Origin: [Clostridium] asparagiforme DSM 15981
GTDB lineage: Bacteria > Bacillota > Clostridia > Lachnospirales > Lachnospiraceae
Reading direction: 5' to 3'
DNA length: 64,000 nt
NCBI GenBank assembly: GCA_025149125.1
Contig: CP102272.1
Coordinates: 5,208,001 to 5,272,000 of the forward strand
This document shows positions 27,190 through 36,001 of the stretch, one piece after another. Under the pieces are notes generated by a model. That model was given only the letters and a program-made list of their open reading frames with translations. It did no database searches and was not told the DNA's origin. The position numbers and the translations under genes are program-made. Within the stretch, counting starts at the first letter, position 1, and every line of letters begins with the position of its first letter.

Positions 27190-28170
27190 TTAGCTTTTCA
27201 GCAAGCGGATATCCCCGCCGTACAGGGGAATAATGGTGTAACCGCTCATAATCCGGGAGGTCACCCGGTCCGTGTAGCTGTCCCGCAGCATGGCCAGGGA
27301 CAGATTGGTGGAAATGATGGTGGAGCGCTTCATGTTCATCCGCTCGTTGATGCAGTAGAAGAGCTGGGAGGAGGTAAAGCTGTTGTTCAGCTCCGTGCCC
27401 AGGTCGTCGATGATCAGCAGATCGCAGTCCAGGATATAGCGGTACATATCCTTCATGTCGTCCTCGGGCTGGTAATCGAATTTGTTGCGTGAGAACACTT
27501 CGAACAAGTCCGAGGCGGACAGGTAGATCACGGAATAATACTTGTCCATCAGCTCTCTGGCGATGCAGTTGGTCAGAAAGGTTTTTCCCACGCCGGTGCT
27601 GCCGGTGAACAGCAGATTGTCGTGTTTTTTGCCGAAATCCTGCACAAAGTCGCTGCACCAGCCCACCACCTGCCGCATGTACCGGGCGTTTGTCATGCCG
27701 ATCTGCGGAATCAACTCCGAGTCGTCATAGTATGAGAAGGACAGGTTGGAAAAATTCTCACGGTCCAGCACGGTCTCCAGATTGGACTGGGCGTAGAGAA
27801 GCTTCATCTGGGCCTGGAGGAAGCAGTGGCATTTCTTCCCGTCCACATAGCCGGTATCGCAACAGTCCGGGCAGCGGTAATGGGGCTCCAGGTAATCGTC
27901 CGGGAATCCGGCCGCCCGGATTAACAGGGCCTTCTGTTCCTTTAAGTCCTGCAAATCCGCCCGCAGCTTGTCAAGGGCGCTTTGATCGCCCTCCAGAAGC
28001 TTCCTGGCGCAGGCCACCGACCGGCCCGCGATCTCGGCTTCCAGCTCACGCACCGCGGGAACCGCCTTGTAAACCTGTGCCCGGCGCTCCTCCTGGCGGT
28101 GCCGGTTCTCGATCTGCTGTTTTCCGTATTCCCGCATAATCGCGTCGTATTGGGAATTGCTTAGTGCCAT
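27190..28170 (-). CDS. DnaC/DnaI-type helicase loader ATPase
   Basis: 326 aa. A cysteine cluster CPDCCDTGYVDGKKCHC (about residues 119-135) precedes the AAA+ domain with Walker A GSTGVGKTFLTNCIA, Walker B LLIIDDLGTEL and sensor-type IISTNLSLAMLRDSYTDRVT. N-terminal coiled segment at 12-85. The match to Firmicute DnaC/DnaI loaders is clear; such proteins place the replicative helicase on DNA. It follows the dnaD-like gene in the same direction. Confidence 0.9.
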   Translation of the reverse strand: MALSNSQYDAIMREYGKQQIENRHRQEERRAQVYKAVPAVRELEAEIAGRSVACARKLLEGDQSALDKLRADLQDLKEQKALLIRAAGFPDDYLEPHYRCPDCCDTGYVDGKKCHCFLQAQMKLLYAQSNLETVLDRENFSNLSFSYYDDSELIPQIGMTNARYMRQVVGWCSDFVQDFGKKHDNLLFTGSTGVGKTFLTNCIARELMDKYYSVIYLSASDLFEVFSRNKFDYQPEDDMKDMYRYILDCDLLIIDDLGTELNNSFTSSQLFYCINERMNMKRSTIISTNLSLAMLRDSYTDRVTSRIMSGYTIIPLYGGDIRLLKS

Positions 28171-28253
28171 GGTTGTATCTCCTTGCTGAGGTGAGAGGGG
28201 GTGAGGGGCGCTGGGGGCCGCCGGGCGGTTCCGGACGCCCTATCTCCATATCG

Positions 28254-29564
28254 CTACTGCTGGTTTACGCGCTCCTTGAGCTGTTTTAATACCAGCGCGT
28301 CATAGTCCGTGTCGCGCTGCTTGAAGTTGTGGAACTGGTTGGACTTGCGGCGGCCGCCGTCTGCCTGGCCTGCGCCCTGGCCCCCGGAGCTTCTGCCTCC
28401 CTGGGCCTGTCCGCCCGCGCCCTGAGCCCGGGACTTGGAGCGCTTCTCGTCCAGAGCTTCCACGTCCGCTTTGGTGCGGACTCCCGCCAGCTTCCAGTCG
28501 GACAGAATCTTGTCCGTATAGCGGAAGCTGGGGGTATGTATGGCGGAAATGGTCCGGTTGCAGGCCATCAGCACCAGCTCCCGGCCAAATCCGTATTCCC
28601 GGAACCATTTGGTAATCATCTTCTGCTCTTCCGTGGCAGGCCTGCGATCGTTCAAACCAAAGGCCTTCATCACGCTGAATGCGTCATTGTTAAAGCCTTC
28701 GGCGTACTCCTTCGCCTCGTCCGGCGTCCTGAAGCCCTGCTCATGCCAGTTGATGGCCACCGTCTCCATGTAGCGGACGCTTACATGGCCGTTCTGGACA
28801 CAGTATTCCACCAGATATTCCAAAAGCTCGGGGCTGAATTTCAGAGTGTCGTACAGGTAGGCAAACACCTGGCAGTCCCGGGGCGTAAACACCTTGTTCA
28901 TGTACTTCTGGGCGATGTAGAGAATCTGGGCAAACTCCTCGTCGCCGGACAGGCGGTTCACCTGGGCCACGGAGTAAACCGGCTTGGGGCTTGGAGCGGC
29001 CGCCGCGGGGGCGGTACCAAAGGAAACGCTGTCCGTCCGTCCGGCTGCCGGCGCAGGCTCTGAAACCGCACCCTGGGGCTTGACGGCAGCCGGCGCAGTC
29101 TGGTTTACGGCCTGCGGGGTTCCGCTGTAGGACGCGCTCCAACCGTCCGCTCCGGCCTGTGTGGATCCATGATACGCAGTGCTGCGGCTGTCTGGAGTGA
29201 CCTGCGGGTCTGCGCTGAACGCCGCTCCCCGGCCGCCGGACATTTCCCGGTCCAAAACCGCACCGGCTTTTGGGCGGTCCGCCGCCGTTCCCGCGTCCTT
29301 TTCCCCGCCGTCCGGTGAGAGCAGGTCCTCCCGCAATAAGACCCCGGCCTTTTCCCAATAGGCCAGGGCCCGGCGTACATCGGATTCCGTATGATTCAGC
29401 GCATCCGCGATGGCGTCCACGCTGACCGGTTCGCTCTGATGGCGCAGCAGATACAGATAAACCTTCACATACTCTCCATTGGCCGCGGCCATATATTGAT
29501 CGATAAACTCGTCCGCCACTGCGGTAACGGGGATATTCCACCTGTCCTTCACCTGAAACGTCAT
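28254..29564 (-). CDS. DnaD-domain replication/primosome protein
   Basis: 436 aa. The N-terminal ~95 residues form a winged-helix DnaD-like domain (VADEFIDQYMAAANGEYVKV, LNHTESDVRRALAYWEKAGV). A long Ala/Gly/Pro-rich linker (about 100-210) follows. A DnaB_2/DnaD C-terminal domain (residues ~225-370) has IAQKYMNKVFTPRDCQVFAY and YSFRYTDKILSDWKLAG-like sequence. The C-tail is basic and Gln/Gly-rich. Probably works with the adjacent loader at replication restart or initiation. Confidence 0.88.
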   Translation of the reverse strand: MTFQVKDRWNIPVTAVADEFIDQYMAAANGEYVKVYLYLLRHQSEPVSVDAIADALNHTESDVRRALAYWEKAGVLLREDLLSPDGGEKDAGTAADRPKAGAVLDREMSGGRGAAFSADPQVTPDSRSTAYHGSTQAGADGWSASYSGTPQAVNQTAPAAVKPQGAVSEPAPAAGRTDSVSFGTAPAAAAPSPKPVYSVAQVNRLSGDEEFAQILYIAQKYMNKVFTPRDCQVFAYLYDTLKFSPELLEYLVEYCVQNGHVSVRYMETVAINWHEQGFRTPDEAKEYAEGFNNDAFSVMKAFGLNDRRPATEEQKMITKWFREYGFGRELVLMACNRTISAIHTPSFRYTDKILSDWKLAGVRTKADVEALDEKRSKSRAQGAGGQAQGGRSSGGQGAGQADGGRRKSNQFHNFKQRDTDYDALVLKQLKERVNQQ

Positions 29565-29720
29565 CCTTTATACCTCCGGATAAGCTGCTGCCGCCGCGCT
29601 GCAATCCCAGTCTCCGCTCAAAAGAGCGTTCCGTGAATTCGCCTCGCGCCGCGCGGGATATTGGCTGTCAATCTTGTCATCATCATAACACATCCCCCAA
29701 AAAAAGAAAATAGGGGGTAG

Positions 29721-29920
29721 TTATGCACACATCCCTCTGTGGATAATGTGGATAATGTGGAAAATCCGGTGGACCGCTGTGCACCCAACGGCTCAAACGC
29801 CCGGATTCCCCATATAAAACCAAGATTTTTAAAATCGTGCGACATTTTTTTATGTCAATCTAACAATCCACATCGTATCTTTACATAAAATGTTGACAAC
29901 TCTGTGGATAATGTGGATAA
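29721..29920. promoter_or_regulatory. Cluster of six DnaA-box-like sequences
   Basis: TTATGCACA (29721-29729) fits the TTWTNCACA DnaA consensus. On the other strand TTATCCACA reads from 29738-29746, 29747-29755, 29903-29911 and 29912-29920 (TGTGGATAA as printed), with one variant at 29756-29764 (TGTGGAAAA). Two tight groups flank an AT-rich stretch at 29820-29900. A possible dnaD promoter on the minus strand (TTGTCA 29899-29894, 16 bp, TACGAT 29877-29872) lies between the groups. No dnaA, dnaN or rpmH is near. Likely a DnaA-controlled promoter or titration site. This fills most of the gap 29565-29920. Confidence 0.75.
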
Positions 29921-31309
29921 CTACATGCCAAGCAGCTTTTCTCCCACTTTTACGATATCTCCGGCCCCCATAGTTATCAACAAATCGCCGTTCATACAAT
30001 TTTCCAAAATAAATGTCTCGATCTCGTCAAAGGACGGGATAAAGTGAACGGGCGTTCCCAATTCCTGGATTTTTCTGGCAATATCTGCGGAACTGACGCC
30101 CAATGTGTCCGTCTCGCGGGCCGCGTAGATGTCGGCCAGAATCACCTCGTCCGCCGCGGCCAGCGTCTCGGCAAACTGGTCCAGAAACGCCTTGGTGCGG
30201 GTGTAGGTGTGGGGCTGGAACACGCACCACAGCTTGCGGTGGGGATAATTCTTAGCCGCGGCCAGAGTCGCCTTTATCTCCTGGGGATGATGGGCGTAAT
30301 CGTCGATAATTGTCACGCCGCCGATCTCCCCCTTCTTCTCAAACCGGCGGTCCGTGCCGGAAAAATTCTTAAGCCCCGCCATAATCGCCTCAAAGCCCAC
30401 GCCCAACTCCATCACCACTGCGATGGCGGCCAGGGAATTGTAAACATTGTGCTCGCCCGTGACGCCCAGGGAAACGCGGTTCACCAGTTTCCCCTGCACG
30501 ATCAGATCATACGACGGGCGGGCGAACTCATCGTATGTAATGTTCTGCGCGGTATAATGGCTGTCCGGGGACGATCCGAAGGTGACGATCCTGCATTTCA
30601 GGCCGTCCGTGATCTGCTGCAGATTCTCGATGCCGCTGTTGATCACCAGCAGGCCGTCCTGCGGAAGCTTCTGCGCGAAAAGGCGGAAGGAGTGCCGGAT
30701 ATCCTCCAGGTCCTTGAAGAAATCCAGATGATCCGCCTCGATATTCAGAACCACCTCCAGCGTGGGATAAAAGGACAAAAAGCTGTTGGTGTACTCGCAG
30801 GCCTCGGTGACAAACAAATCCGGGCTGCCCACGCGGATATTTCCGCCGATATCTTTTAAAATTCCGCCCACCGACACCGTGGGGTCCATGTCACCGGCCA
30901 ACAGCATTTCCGCAACCATAGAGGTGGTTGTGGTCTTGCCGTGGGTACCGGAAATGGCGATGGACTGCTTGTAGTTGCGCATCATCTCGCCCAGAAATTC
31001 CGCCCTGGACAGCATGGGAAGCCCCTTTTCCCTGGCGGCGATGAACTCGGGATTATCCTCGTGGATAGCGGCCGTGTACACCACCGCCTGAATCCCCGGC
31101 TCCTGTTCAATGTTTCCGGCCCGCTGTCCGTAATACACTCTGGCGCCCTTGGCCTCCAGCCGGTCGGTCAGCTCCGTCTCATGGGAATCCGACCCCGACA
31201 CCGTAAAACCCTCGTCCAGCAGAATCTCCGCCAGACCACTCATGCTGATGCCTCCGATTCCAATAAAATGCACATGTGACCGTTTGCTAAAATCTATCTG
31301 ATACATCAT
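29921..31309 (-). CDS. murC: UDP-N-acetylmuramate--L-alanine ligase
   Basis: 462 aa. The N-terminal Rossmann-like motif HFIGIGGISMSGLAEILLDEG is typical of MurC. The ATP site is SGTHGKTTTTSMVAEML. Central-domain NIEADHLDFFKDLEDI and YAHHPQEIKATLAAA, and C-terminal FQPHTYTRTKAFLDQFAETL are conserved. It adds the first amino acid of the peptidoglycan stem in the cytosol. Monocistronic here, away from the division cluster, and its stop abuts the DnaA-box pair at 29903-29920. Confidence 0.97.
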   Translation of the reverse strand: MMYQIDFSKRSHVHFIGIGGISMSGLAEILLDEGFTVSGSDSHETELTDRLEAKGARVYYGQRAGNIEQEPGIQAVVYTAAIHEDNPEFIAAREKGLPMLSRAEFLGEMMRNYKQSIAISGTHGKTTTTSMVAEMLLAGDMDPTVSVGGILKDIGGNIRVGSPDLFVTEACEYTNSFLSFYPTLEVVLNIEADHLDFFKDLEDIRHSFRLFAQKLPQDGLLVINSGIENLQQITDGLKCRIVTFGSSPDSHYTAQNITYDEFARPSYDLIVQGKLVNRVSLGVTGEHNVYNSLAAIAVVMELGVGFEAIMAGLKNFSGTDRRFEKKGEIGGVTIIDDYAHHPQEIKATLAAAKNYPHRKLWCVFQPHTYTRTKAFLDQFAETLAAADEVILADIYAARETDTLGVSSADIARKIQELGTPVHFIPSFDEIETFILENCMNGDLLITMGAGDIVKVGEKLLGM

Positions 31310-31486
31310 TCATTTCCTTTCCCTGCCCGTAAATCGCCAGTTTAACAAAAACTGGAAAAATTCTTCCGCGCATATAATTATAGTATGTTGTGTCAATCTC
31401 TTTTGACTGCCTCCCAAGGCACATCTACGCCTATTATACCAAAAACCCACGTAAATTCCACACAAAAAACAGAGAAATTCCGGCCC

Positions 31487-31515
31487 TTGAATCCCGCGTC
31501 CCTGTCTGCTATACT
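31487..31515 (+). promoter_or_regulatory. Promoter of the DsbA-like gene
   Basis: Plus-strand TTGAAT (31487-31492), 17 bp, TATACT (31510-31515). The start codon is 65 nt downstream with AAAGGAGGT at 31565-31573. Confidence 0.65.
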
Positions 31516-31579
31516 CAATCATCATACCTTATCGTCGGTCTTTCCCGATTTCACCCATCACCGCAAAGGAGGTCCCCCC

Positions 31580-32128
31580 ATGAAACTGGAACTTTTCTTC
31601 GACTATATCTGTCCCTACTGCTACCGCGGCCACCGGATGTTCCTGGAGTTGCTGCCCCTGTATCCAGGGCTGGAGGTGGTCTGGCGCCCCTGCGAATCCC
31701 ACCCGCGTCCGGAAAATACCTACCGCCACAGCGACATGGCCATCCAGGGCATGTATTACCTGGAGGAGCGCGGCGGCGATCTCTCCTCCTATCACCGGCT
31801 GGTGTACGAGGCGCACTTTGAAAAAGGCCTGGATATCTCCGACCATTTTGTTCTCGCCGGGTTAGCCGGCCGCTGCGGCGCGGATTCCAAAGCCTTTCAG
31901 GAAGCGCTGGATCAAAACCGCTACGCCGGCAAGGTGGAGGAGGGCAACCGCTACGCCTGGGAAACCCTGCGGCTAATCGCCGTTCCCAGCTATCTGGCCG
32001 TCCCGGAAGGACCTGATTTAAAAGGCCGCGGCCCTATGATCGGTTCCCGCGACGGCATTCCGGTCACCAGAAAGGAATTGGAGCGGTTTTTGGAGACTCA
32101 CAACGCCGCCGGTTTTCCGGGGATATAA
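31580..32128 (+). CDS. DsbA-family thioredoxin-fold oxidoreductase
   Basis: 182 aa; ATG 31580 is preceded by AAAGGAGGT. The active site CPYC is at residues 12-15 in FFDYICPYCYRGH, placed as in FrnE and 2-hydroxychromene-2-carboxylate isomerase-like DsbA relatives. A helical insert (IQGMYYLEERGGDLSSYHRL) and C-terminal cis-Pro-like segment IAVPSYLAV follow. There is no signal peptide, so it is cytosolic. Substrate unknown. It is the lone plus-strand gene between murC and the ABC-F gene. Confidence 0.85.
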   Translation: MKLELFFDYICPYCYRGHRMFLELLPLYPGLEVVWRPCESHPRPENTYRHSDMAIQGMYYLEERGGDLSSYHRLVYEAHFEKGLDISDHFVLAGLAGRCGADSKAFQEALDQNRYAGKVEEGNRYAWETLRLIAVPSYLAVPEGPDLKGRGPMIGSRDGIPVTRKELERFLETHNAAGFPGI

Positions 32129-32164
32129 TCCCCGCCCGGCGGCGCTGTCATTTCTCATCTTCCT

Positions 32165-34051
32165 CTATCGCGTGTCCACTCCATTTTCCGTGTCCCACCA
32201 TTCCAGGCACAGGTCGCGCCAGCGGTTCCCGGTTTCTTCCATTTCCTTCAAAACCTGTTGATATTCCGTCTCCCCGTCCCAGCGCGCGCCGGTCCAGAGC
32301 GCCTCTGATTCCATCCACCGTTTTTCCAGCGCCTGGCGCATCTGCTCCAGCTCCCCGAATCGCCCGCCCGCGGCCTCCATCTGCTCCGCTGTCAGCCGCA
32401 GCCTCCAGTCCCGGTAAGCCTCCTCGGTGGGAATCTCCCGCAAACGGTGGCGCTCCGCCTTGGGAACGGCCCGAAGTCCCGCAATCAGCGCCTGTTCCTC
32501 GGCAGAAATCATAGCGGAGATATCCTGACCGGACTCCTCCTTTTCCAGGCGCTCGATATAATGTTCGTAGCCAAAGGGATAATACATGGCGCTGTGGTTG
32601 TCGAAAATCAGCACCGCGTCCGCCACCTGCCGGATAAAATACCGGTCGTGGGACACGAACAGGATCGTACCCCGGTATGCCTGAAAGGCGCTCTCCAGCG
32701 TCTCCTTGGCCCGGATATCCATGTGGTTGGTGGGTTCGTCCAGAATCAGGAAATTGGGGCGGCTCTGAAGCAGCTCCGCCAGCACCAGCCTGGCCTTCTC
32801 CCCGCCCGACAGGTCGCTGACTCGCTTTGACGCCTCCCGGCCGCCGAACAGGTAGGCCCCCAGCGTGGAGCGCACCTCCTTCTCCGTCATCACAGGGAAC
32901 AGACGGTGGAAATGCTCCGCCACGGACAGCTCCGACTCAATCTCAGCGGCGCGCTGGTCAAAATAGCCGATGGTGATGTTCACGCCCAGAGAGAAATCCC
33001 CTCCCACCGGCGGAATAAATCCCGCAATGGTCTTTAAAAACGTGGTCTTTCCGGCGCCGTTCGGCCCCAGCAGACCGATTTTCTGGCCCCGGCGGATGCG
33101 CAGGCTCAGCTCCAGAAGCTGCCGGTCATACCCCAGCTTTAAGTGCTCCGCCTCAAACACCCACTTGCTGCCGGGAATCAGGGGCGTGATATCCCCGGTA
33201 AAAAAGCCGCCTTCCTCCTCCGCAGGCTTTTCCACCCGCTCCATGCGCTCCATCTGCTTGCGCTTGGCCCTGGCAAACGCCGCCTTGGTGGGCTTGTGCT
33301 TAAAGCGCTCCACCAACTCCTCCAGCCGCTTAAACTCCTCCTGCTGGCGCTCGTAGGCCTTGGCCTGCAGCTTCCGGCGCTTGCGCTTTTCCTCCCGGTA
33401 GGCCGTGTAATTGCCGGCGTAACGGGTCAGCTTCCGGTCCTCCAGCTCATAGACAATATCCGCCGTCCGGTCCAGAAAAAAGCGGTCATGGGACACCATG
33501 ACCACGGCTCCGGGATAGCGCCTCATATACTGCTCCAGCCACCTCACCGTCTCTAAGTCCAGGTGGTTGGTCGGCTCGTCCAGCAGCAGAATATCCGGTT
33601 TGTCAAGCAGCAGGCGGATCAATGCGATTTTGGTCCGCTCCCCGCCGGAAAACCGGGACAGCCGCTTCACCCGGTCCTCCTTGCGAAAACCGAAGCCGGT
33701 GAACAGCGCCTCGTACTCCCGCTGGTACTCAAACCGTTCCCTGGAAAATGGATCCTGCTCCGGGCAGCCGGACAAAATCTCTTCCTCCACGGTCCTGTCG
33801 TCCCCGGAAAACGCCTGTTGGCGCAGCATGCCGATGGTCGCCTGCCTGGCCCGGACAATTCCCGGCCCCTGGCGGCGGTCGTCGCGGTCCAGGTCCATTT
33901 CCCCGGCGATCAGGCGCAGGAGCGTGGTCTTTCCAGCTCCATTTTTACCCACCACCGCTATTTTTTCCGCACCGCGGACCTCAAAATCGATGTGAGATAA
34001 AATCACTTCCCCGCCGGCGCTCACGGTTCCGTCCGAAATCTGATACAACAT
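32165..34051 (-). CDS. ABC-F family ribosome-associated ATPase
   Basis: 628 aa with two ABC domains and no membrane part: Walker A GKNGAGKTTLLRL and GPNGAGKTTFLKT, signatures RFSGGERTKIAL and LSGGEKARLVLAEL, Walker B LLLDEPTNHLD and LILDEPTNHMD. The charged inter-domain linker (KRKRRKLQAKAYERQQEEF) is the ABC-F tRNA-interacting arm. The ~110-residue C-terminal extension is helical. Could be a translation factor such as EttA/YfmR-like or a resistance factor; sequence alone does not settle which. Confidence 0.93.
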   Translation of the reverse strand: MLYQISDGTVSAGGEVILSHIDFEVRGAEKIAVVGKNGAGKTTLLRLIAGEMDLDRDDRRQGPGIVRARQATIGMLRQQAFSGDDRTVEEEILSGCPEQDPFSRERFEYQREYEALFTGFGFRKEDRVKRLSRFSGGERTKIALIRLLLDKPDILLLDEPTNHLDLETVRWLEQYMRRYPGAVVMVSHDRFFLDRTADIVYELEDRKLTRYAGNYTAYREEKRKRRKLQAKAYERQQEEFKRLEELVERFKHKPTKAAFARAKRKQMERMERVEKPAEEEGGFFTGDITPLIPGSKWVFEAEHLKLGYDRQLLELSLRIRRGQKIGLLGPNGAGKTTFLKTIAGFIPPVGGDFSLGVNITIGYFDQRAAEIESELSVAEHFHRLFPVMTEKEVRSTLGAYLFGGREASKRVSDLSGGEKARLVLAELLQSRPNFLILDEPTNHMDIRAKETLESAFQAYRGTILFVSHDRYFIRQVADAVLIFDNHSAMYYPFGYEHYIERLEKEESGQDISAMISAEEQALIAGLRAVPKAERHRLREIPTEEAYRDWRLRLTAEQMEAAGGRFGELEQMRQALEKRWMESEALWTGARWDGETEYQQVLKEMEETGNRWRDLCLEWWDTENGVDTR

Positions 34052-34085
34052 ACGTTAAATCCTTTCCTTTATCCCGGCCGCCGCT

Positions 34086-34916
34086 TTACGCCTCCGGTTT
34101 TTCCGGCTGGCAGGCGGGACAGTAATACACGGAGCCGCCCAGATAGGCGGCCTTCACAATGGGACCGCCGCAGGCCGGACAGCCGGATTTCATGCCGTTT
34201 TTGGACATGATGGTGCGGTAACCGCCCGGTTGGCCGTAGATATCTTTCTCCGTGTCACGTCCACCCGCCGTCTCCATTTCCCCCAGCACGGACGTCACGG
34301 CCGCCAATAGTCCGGCTTTTTCGTCCCCGCTCATGGACTCCAGCCTGCGCCTGGGATGAATGTTCGCCCGAAACAGGATATCCTGCAGCACGCCGTTTCC
34401 GATGCCGGGGAAACGCTGCTCCGTAGCCAGAAACGCCTTGGCGGTGAGCTTTGGCCCCGCTTCCCCCAGGGCTTTTTCATAGCGGGCCGCAAACGCTTTG
34501 GAGAGGGGCGGCTCTGCGGCCCGGCTCTTCACATAGTATTCGTCCCCGTAGCTCCCGTCATGCAGATAGATCCCGCCGTACATGGCCACGGTGAAGGCCA
34601 GGGCGGTCCCGTCATCCAGGCGGATCAATAACTGGCAGGCGGCGGGCGGCTTTTCCCCGCCGGTCAGGCGCACGTTCACGCCGTCGTTAAAGCAGAGCCG
34701 CCTGCCATTGTCGAATACCAGCTCCACAAATATTCCAAACCCTTCCGCCGCCGTGATCCTGCTCCCCGTAAGCTGCGCCTCGTAGCCGGCGGGGTCCCCG
34801 TTAAACCAGCAGAATTTGTGGGGCTTCATGGGCGGCAAAACCGCCGTCACCATTTTCCCCGCCGTCTCCTTCTGAAGCTGGCGGGATATCACTGCGATCT
34901 CCGGATATTCCAGCAT
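34086..34916 (-). CDS. Fpg/Nei-family DNA glycosylase-like protein lacking Pro1
   Basis: 276 aa from ATG 34916. Family parts are visible: H2TH region KAFLATEQRFPGIGNGVLQD, NIHPRRRLESMS, and a C-terminal zinc finger CPACGG...YYCPACQ. Fpg enzymes begin M-P-E-L-P-E and use the second residue (Pro) as the catalytic amine. Here the protein begins MLEYPEIAV, with CTG (Leu) at codon 2. An upstream in-frame start (35009) would bury this motif and lacks support. It may be a glycosylase using another nucleophile, a DNA-binding non-enzyme, or a diverged Nei-like enzyme known from Clostridia. Confidence 0.85.
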   Translation of the reverse strand: MLEYPEIAVISRQLQKETAGKMVTAVLPPMKPHKFCWFNGDPAGYEAQLTGSRITAAEGFGIFVELVFDNGRRLCFNDGVNVRLTGGEKPPAACQLLIRLDDGTALAFTVAMYGGIYLHDGSYGDEYYVKSRAAEPPLSKAFAARYEKALGEAGPKLTAKAFLATEQRFPGIGNGVLQDILFRANIHPRRRLESMSGDEKAGLLAAVTSVLGEMETAGGRDTEKDIYGQPGGYRTIMSKNGMKSGCPACGGPIVKAAYLGGSVYYCPACQPEKPEA

Positions 34917-35044
34917 AATGTTCCCCTCCCTTGTTGTGAAAGGCCGCCGCATCGCGGGCCTTTCTGTTTCCCCCATTATACGGGAATTTCCGGAGCGTTT
35001 CAACGACAACTTGCAGGATGAGCGGGGTGGACAAACGAGGGGAA

Positions 35045-35078
35045 ATTAAAAAAGAGAATTCCCAGAATCGGGAACTCT
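35045..35078 (-). terminator. Terminator of queT
   Basis: Minus strand GGAGAGTTCCC / GGGAATTCTC with a 6-nt loop, followed by TTTTTTAATTT. It begins about 38 nt past the queT stop. It is nearly identical to the terminator at 38195-38233. Confidence 0.9.
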
Positions 35079-35116
35079 CCATTTTTAATTTCATTAGTCC
35101 GTTTTTTAGTCCCAGG

Positions 35117-35623
35117 TCAGCGCGCCGCCTGGGGCGTATGTCTGAAAATGATACCTTTGTAGCGGTCCAGAGCCGCCAGCAGGGTGTTCCCCAGCACGCC
35201 TATCGCCAGAATCTCGCCGATTCCCACGGTTCCGATCATATAGATGATCAAATCCGGCGCGCCGTAGGCATAGCGCAGCACCCAGGGGACGATCAGGGTG
35301 TTGGCAATGATGGGGGGCAGGCACACCAGCCATTTGTGGCGGCGCAGATGCCAGGACCCCACGGCCCCGATGAGGGTGGCCAGGCTTCCGAACACCACGT
35401 CCAGCATGGCCGAACCGCAGAACAGGTTGGACAGCAGGCAGCCGATGAACAGCCCGGGCACAGCCGCCGGCGTGAAGAACGGCAGGATGCACAGCGCCTC
35501 CGAGATCCGAAACTGCACAGGGCCAAAGCTGATGGGCGCGAATATCATGGTCAGCGCCACATAGATGGCCGCAATGGCGGCTCCGTGGACAATCAGGTAC
35601 ACATTTTTGTTGCTCTCTCTCAT
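35117..35623 (-). CDS. queT: QueT-family queuosine-precursor transporter
   Basis: 168 aa with about five membrane helices. It carries the family sequence PISFGPVQFRISEALCILPF, followed by FFTPAAVPGLFIGCLLSNL and the FGSLATLIGA segment. QueT is the S-component of an ECF importer for preQ1/queuosine precursors. The leader has a preQ1-I-like riboswitch, which fits this assignment. No ECF ATPase or T subunit is nearby, so it would share a genome-wide energising module. Confidence 0.93.
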   Translation of the reverse strand: MRESNKNVYLIVHGAAIAAIYVALTMIFAPISFGPVQFRISEALCILPFFTPAAVPGLFIGCLLSNLFCGSAMLDVVFGSLATLIGAVGSWHLRRHKWLVCLPPIIANTLIVPWVLRYAYGAPDLIIYMIGTVGIGEILAIGVLGNTLLAALDRYKGIIFRHTPQAAR

Positions 35624-35633
35624 ATTCGGTTTT

Positions 35634-35676
35634 CTCCTTTAGTTTTGTTTTAGGTGTGGAAGGTCTCGAACACACC
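35634..35676 (-). ncRNA. Candidate preQ1-I (type II) riboswitch
   Basis: On the minus strand GGUGUG (35676-35671) pairs with CACACC (35658-35653), closing the 12-nt loop UUCGAGACCUUC. An A-rich tail UAAAACAAAACU follows, then AAAGGAG, the queT ribosome site at 35640-35634. Loop CCUU (35663-35660) can pair with AAGG of that site, forming the H-type pseudoknot of preQ1-I aptamers and sequestering the Shine-Dalgarno. Layout and tail resemble the translational type-II preQ1 switch. Not checked with a covariance model. Confidence 0.68.
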
Positions 35677-35794
35677 GGTCGTTTTGTGAAATTCCCTGTA
35701 TTACCAGGGGGTTCACGGCCTTATTGCGGACATATGCGCGCTGCAAATAGAAAGTTGAAACCAGCCTGCTATCCGCCTGCATATGAACCGGTAT

Positions 35795-35823
35795 AGTATA
35801 GCATTAAGAGGGGGATTTATCAA
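35795..35823 (-). promoter_or_regulatory. queT promoter
   Basis: TTGATA (35823-35818), 17 bp, TATACT (35800-35795) on the minus strand. The transcript would start near 35788, leaving a leader of about 165 nt whose last 50 nt are the riboswitch candidate. The rest of the gap 35824-36001 carries only the leader of the plus-strand gene, with a possible -10 TATACT at 35940-35945. Confidence 0.7.
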
Positions 35824-36001
35824 GTGGAACATTCCCATAACAGCGCCTACATGAGGGTGATAAAGATCCTGGCCGCATATCCCGGCGCATTTTTTACAGA
35901 AAGATCGTTTTGTCCCCATTTTTCTGTAAAATTATATGCTATACTTATCTCAGACTGAGGTGAAAATCAATGCGCATCAACCGTTTTTTATAAAGGAGGC
36001 C

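Noticed and set aside
29721..29920. Chromosome origin oriC
   Set aside because: DnaA boxes are present, but dnaA, dnaN, rpmH and a change of gene direction are absent; kept as a DnaA-box cluster.
34917..35009. Longer Fpg-like protein starting at 35009
   Set aside because: It would bury the family N-terminus MLEYPE inside the protein; the ATG at 34916 fits the family length.
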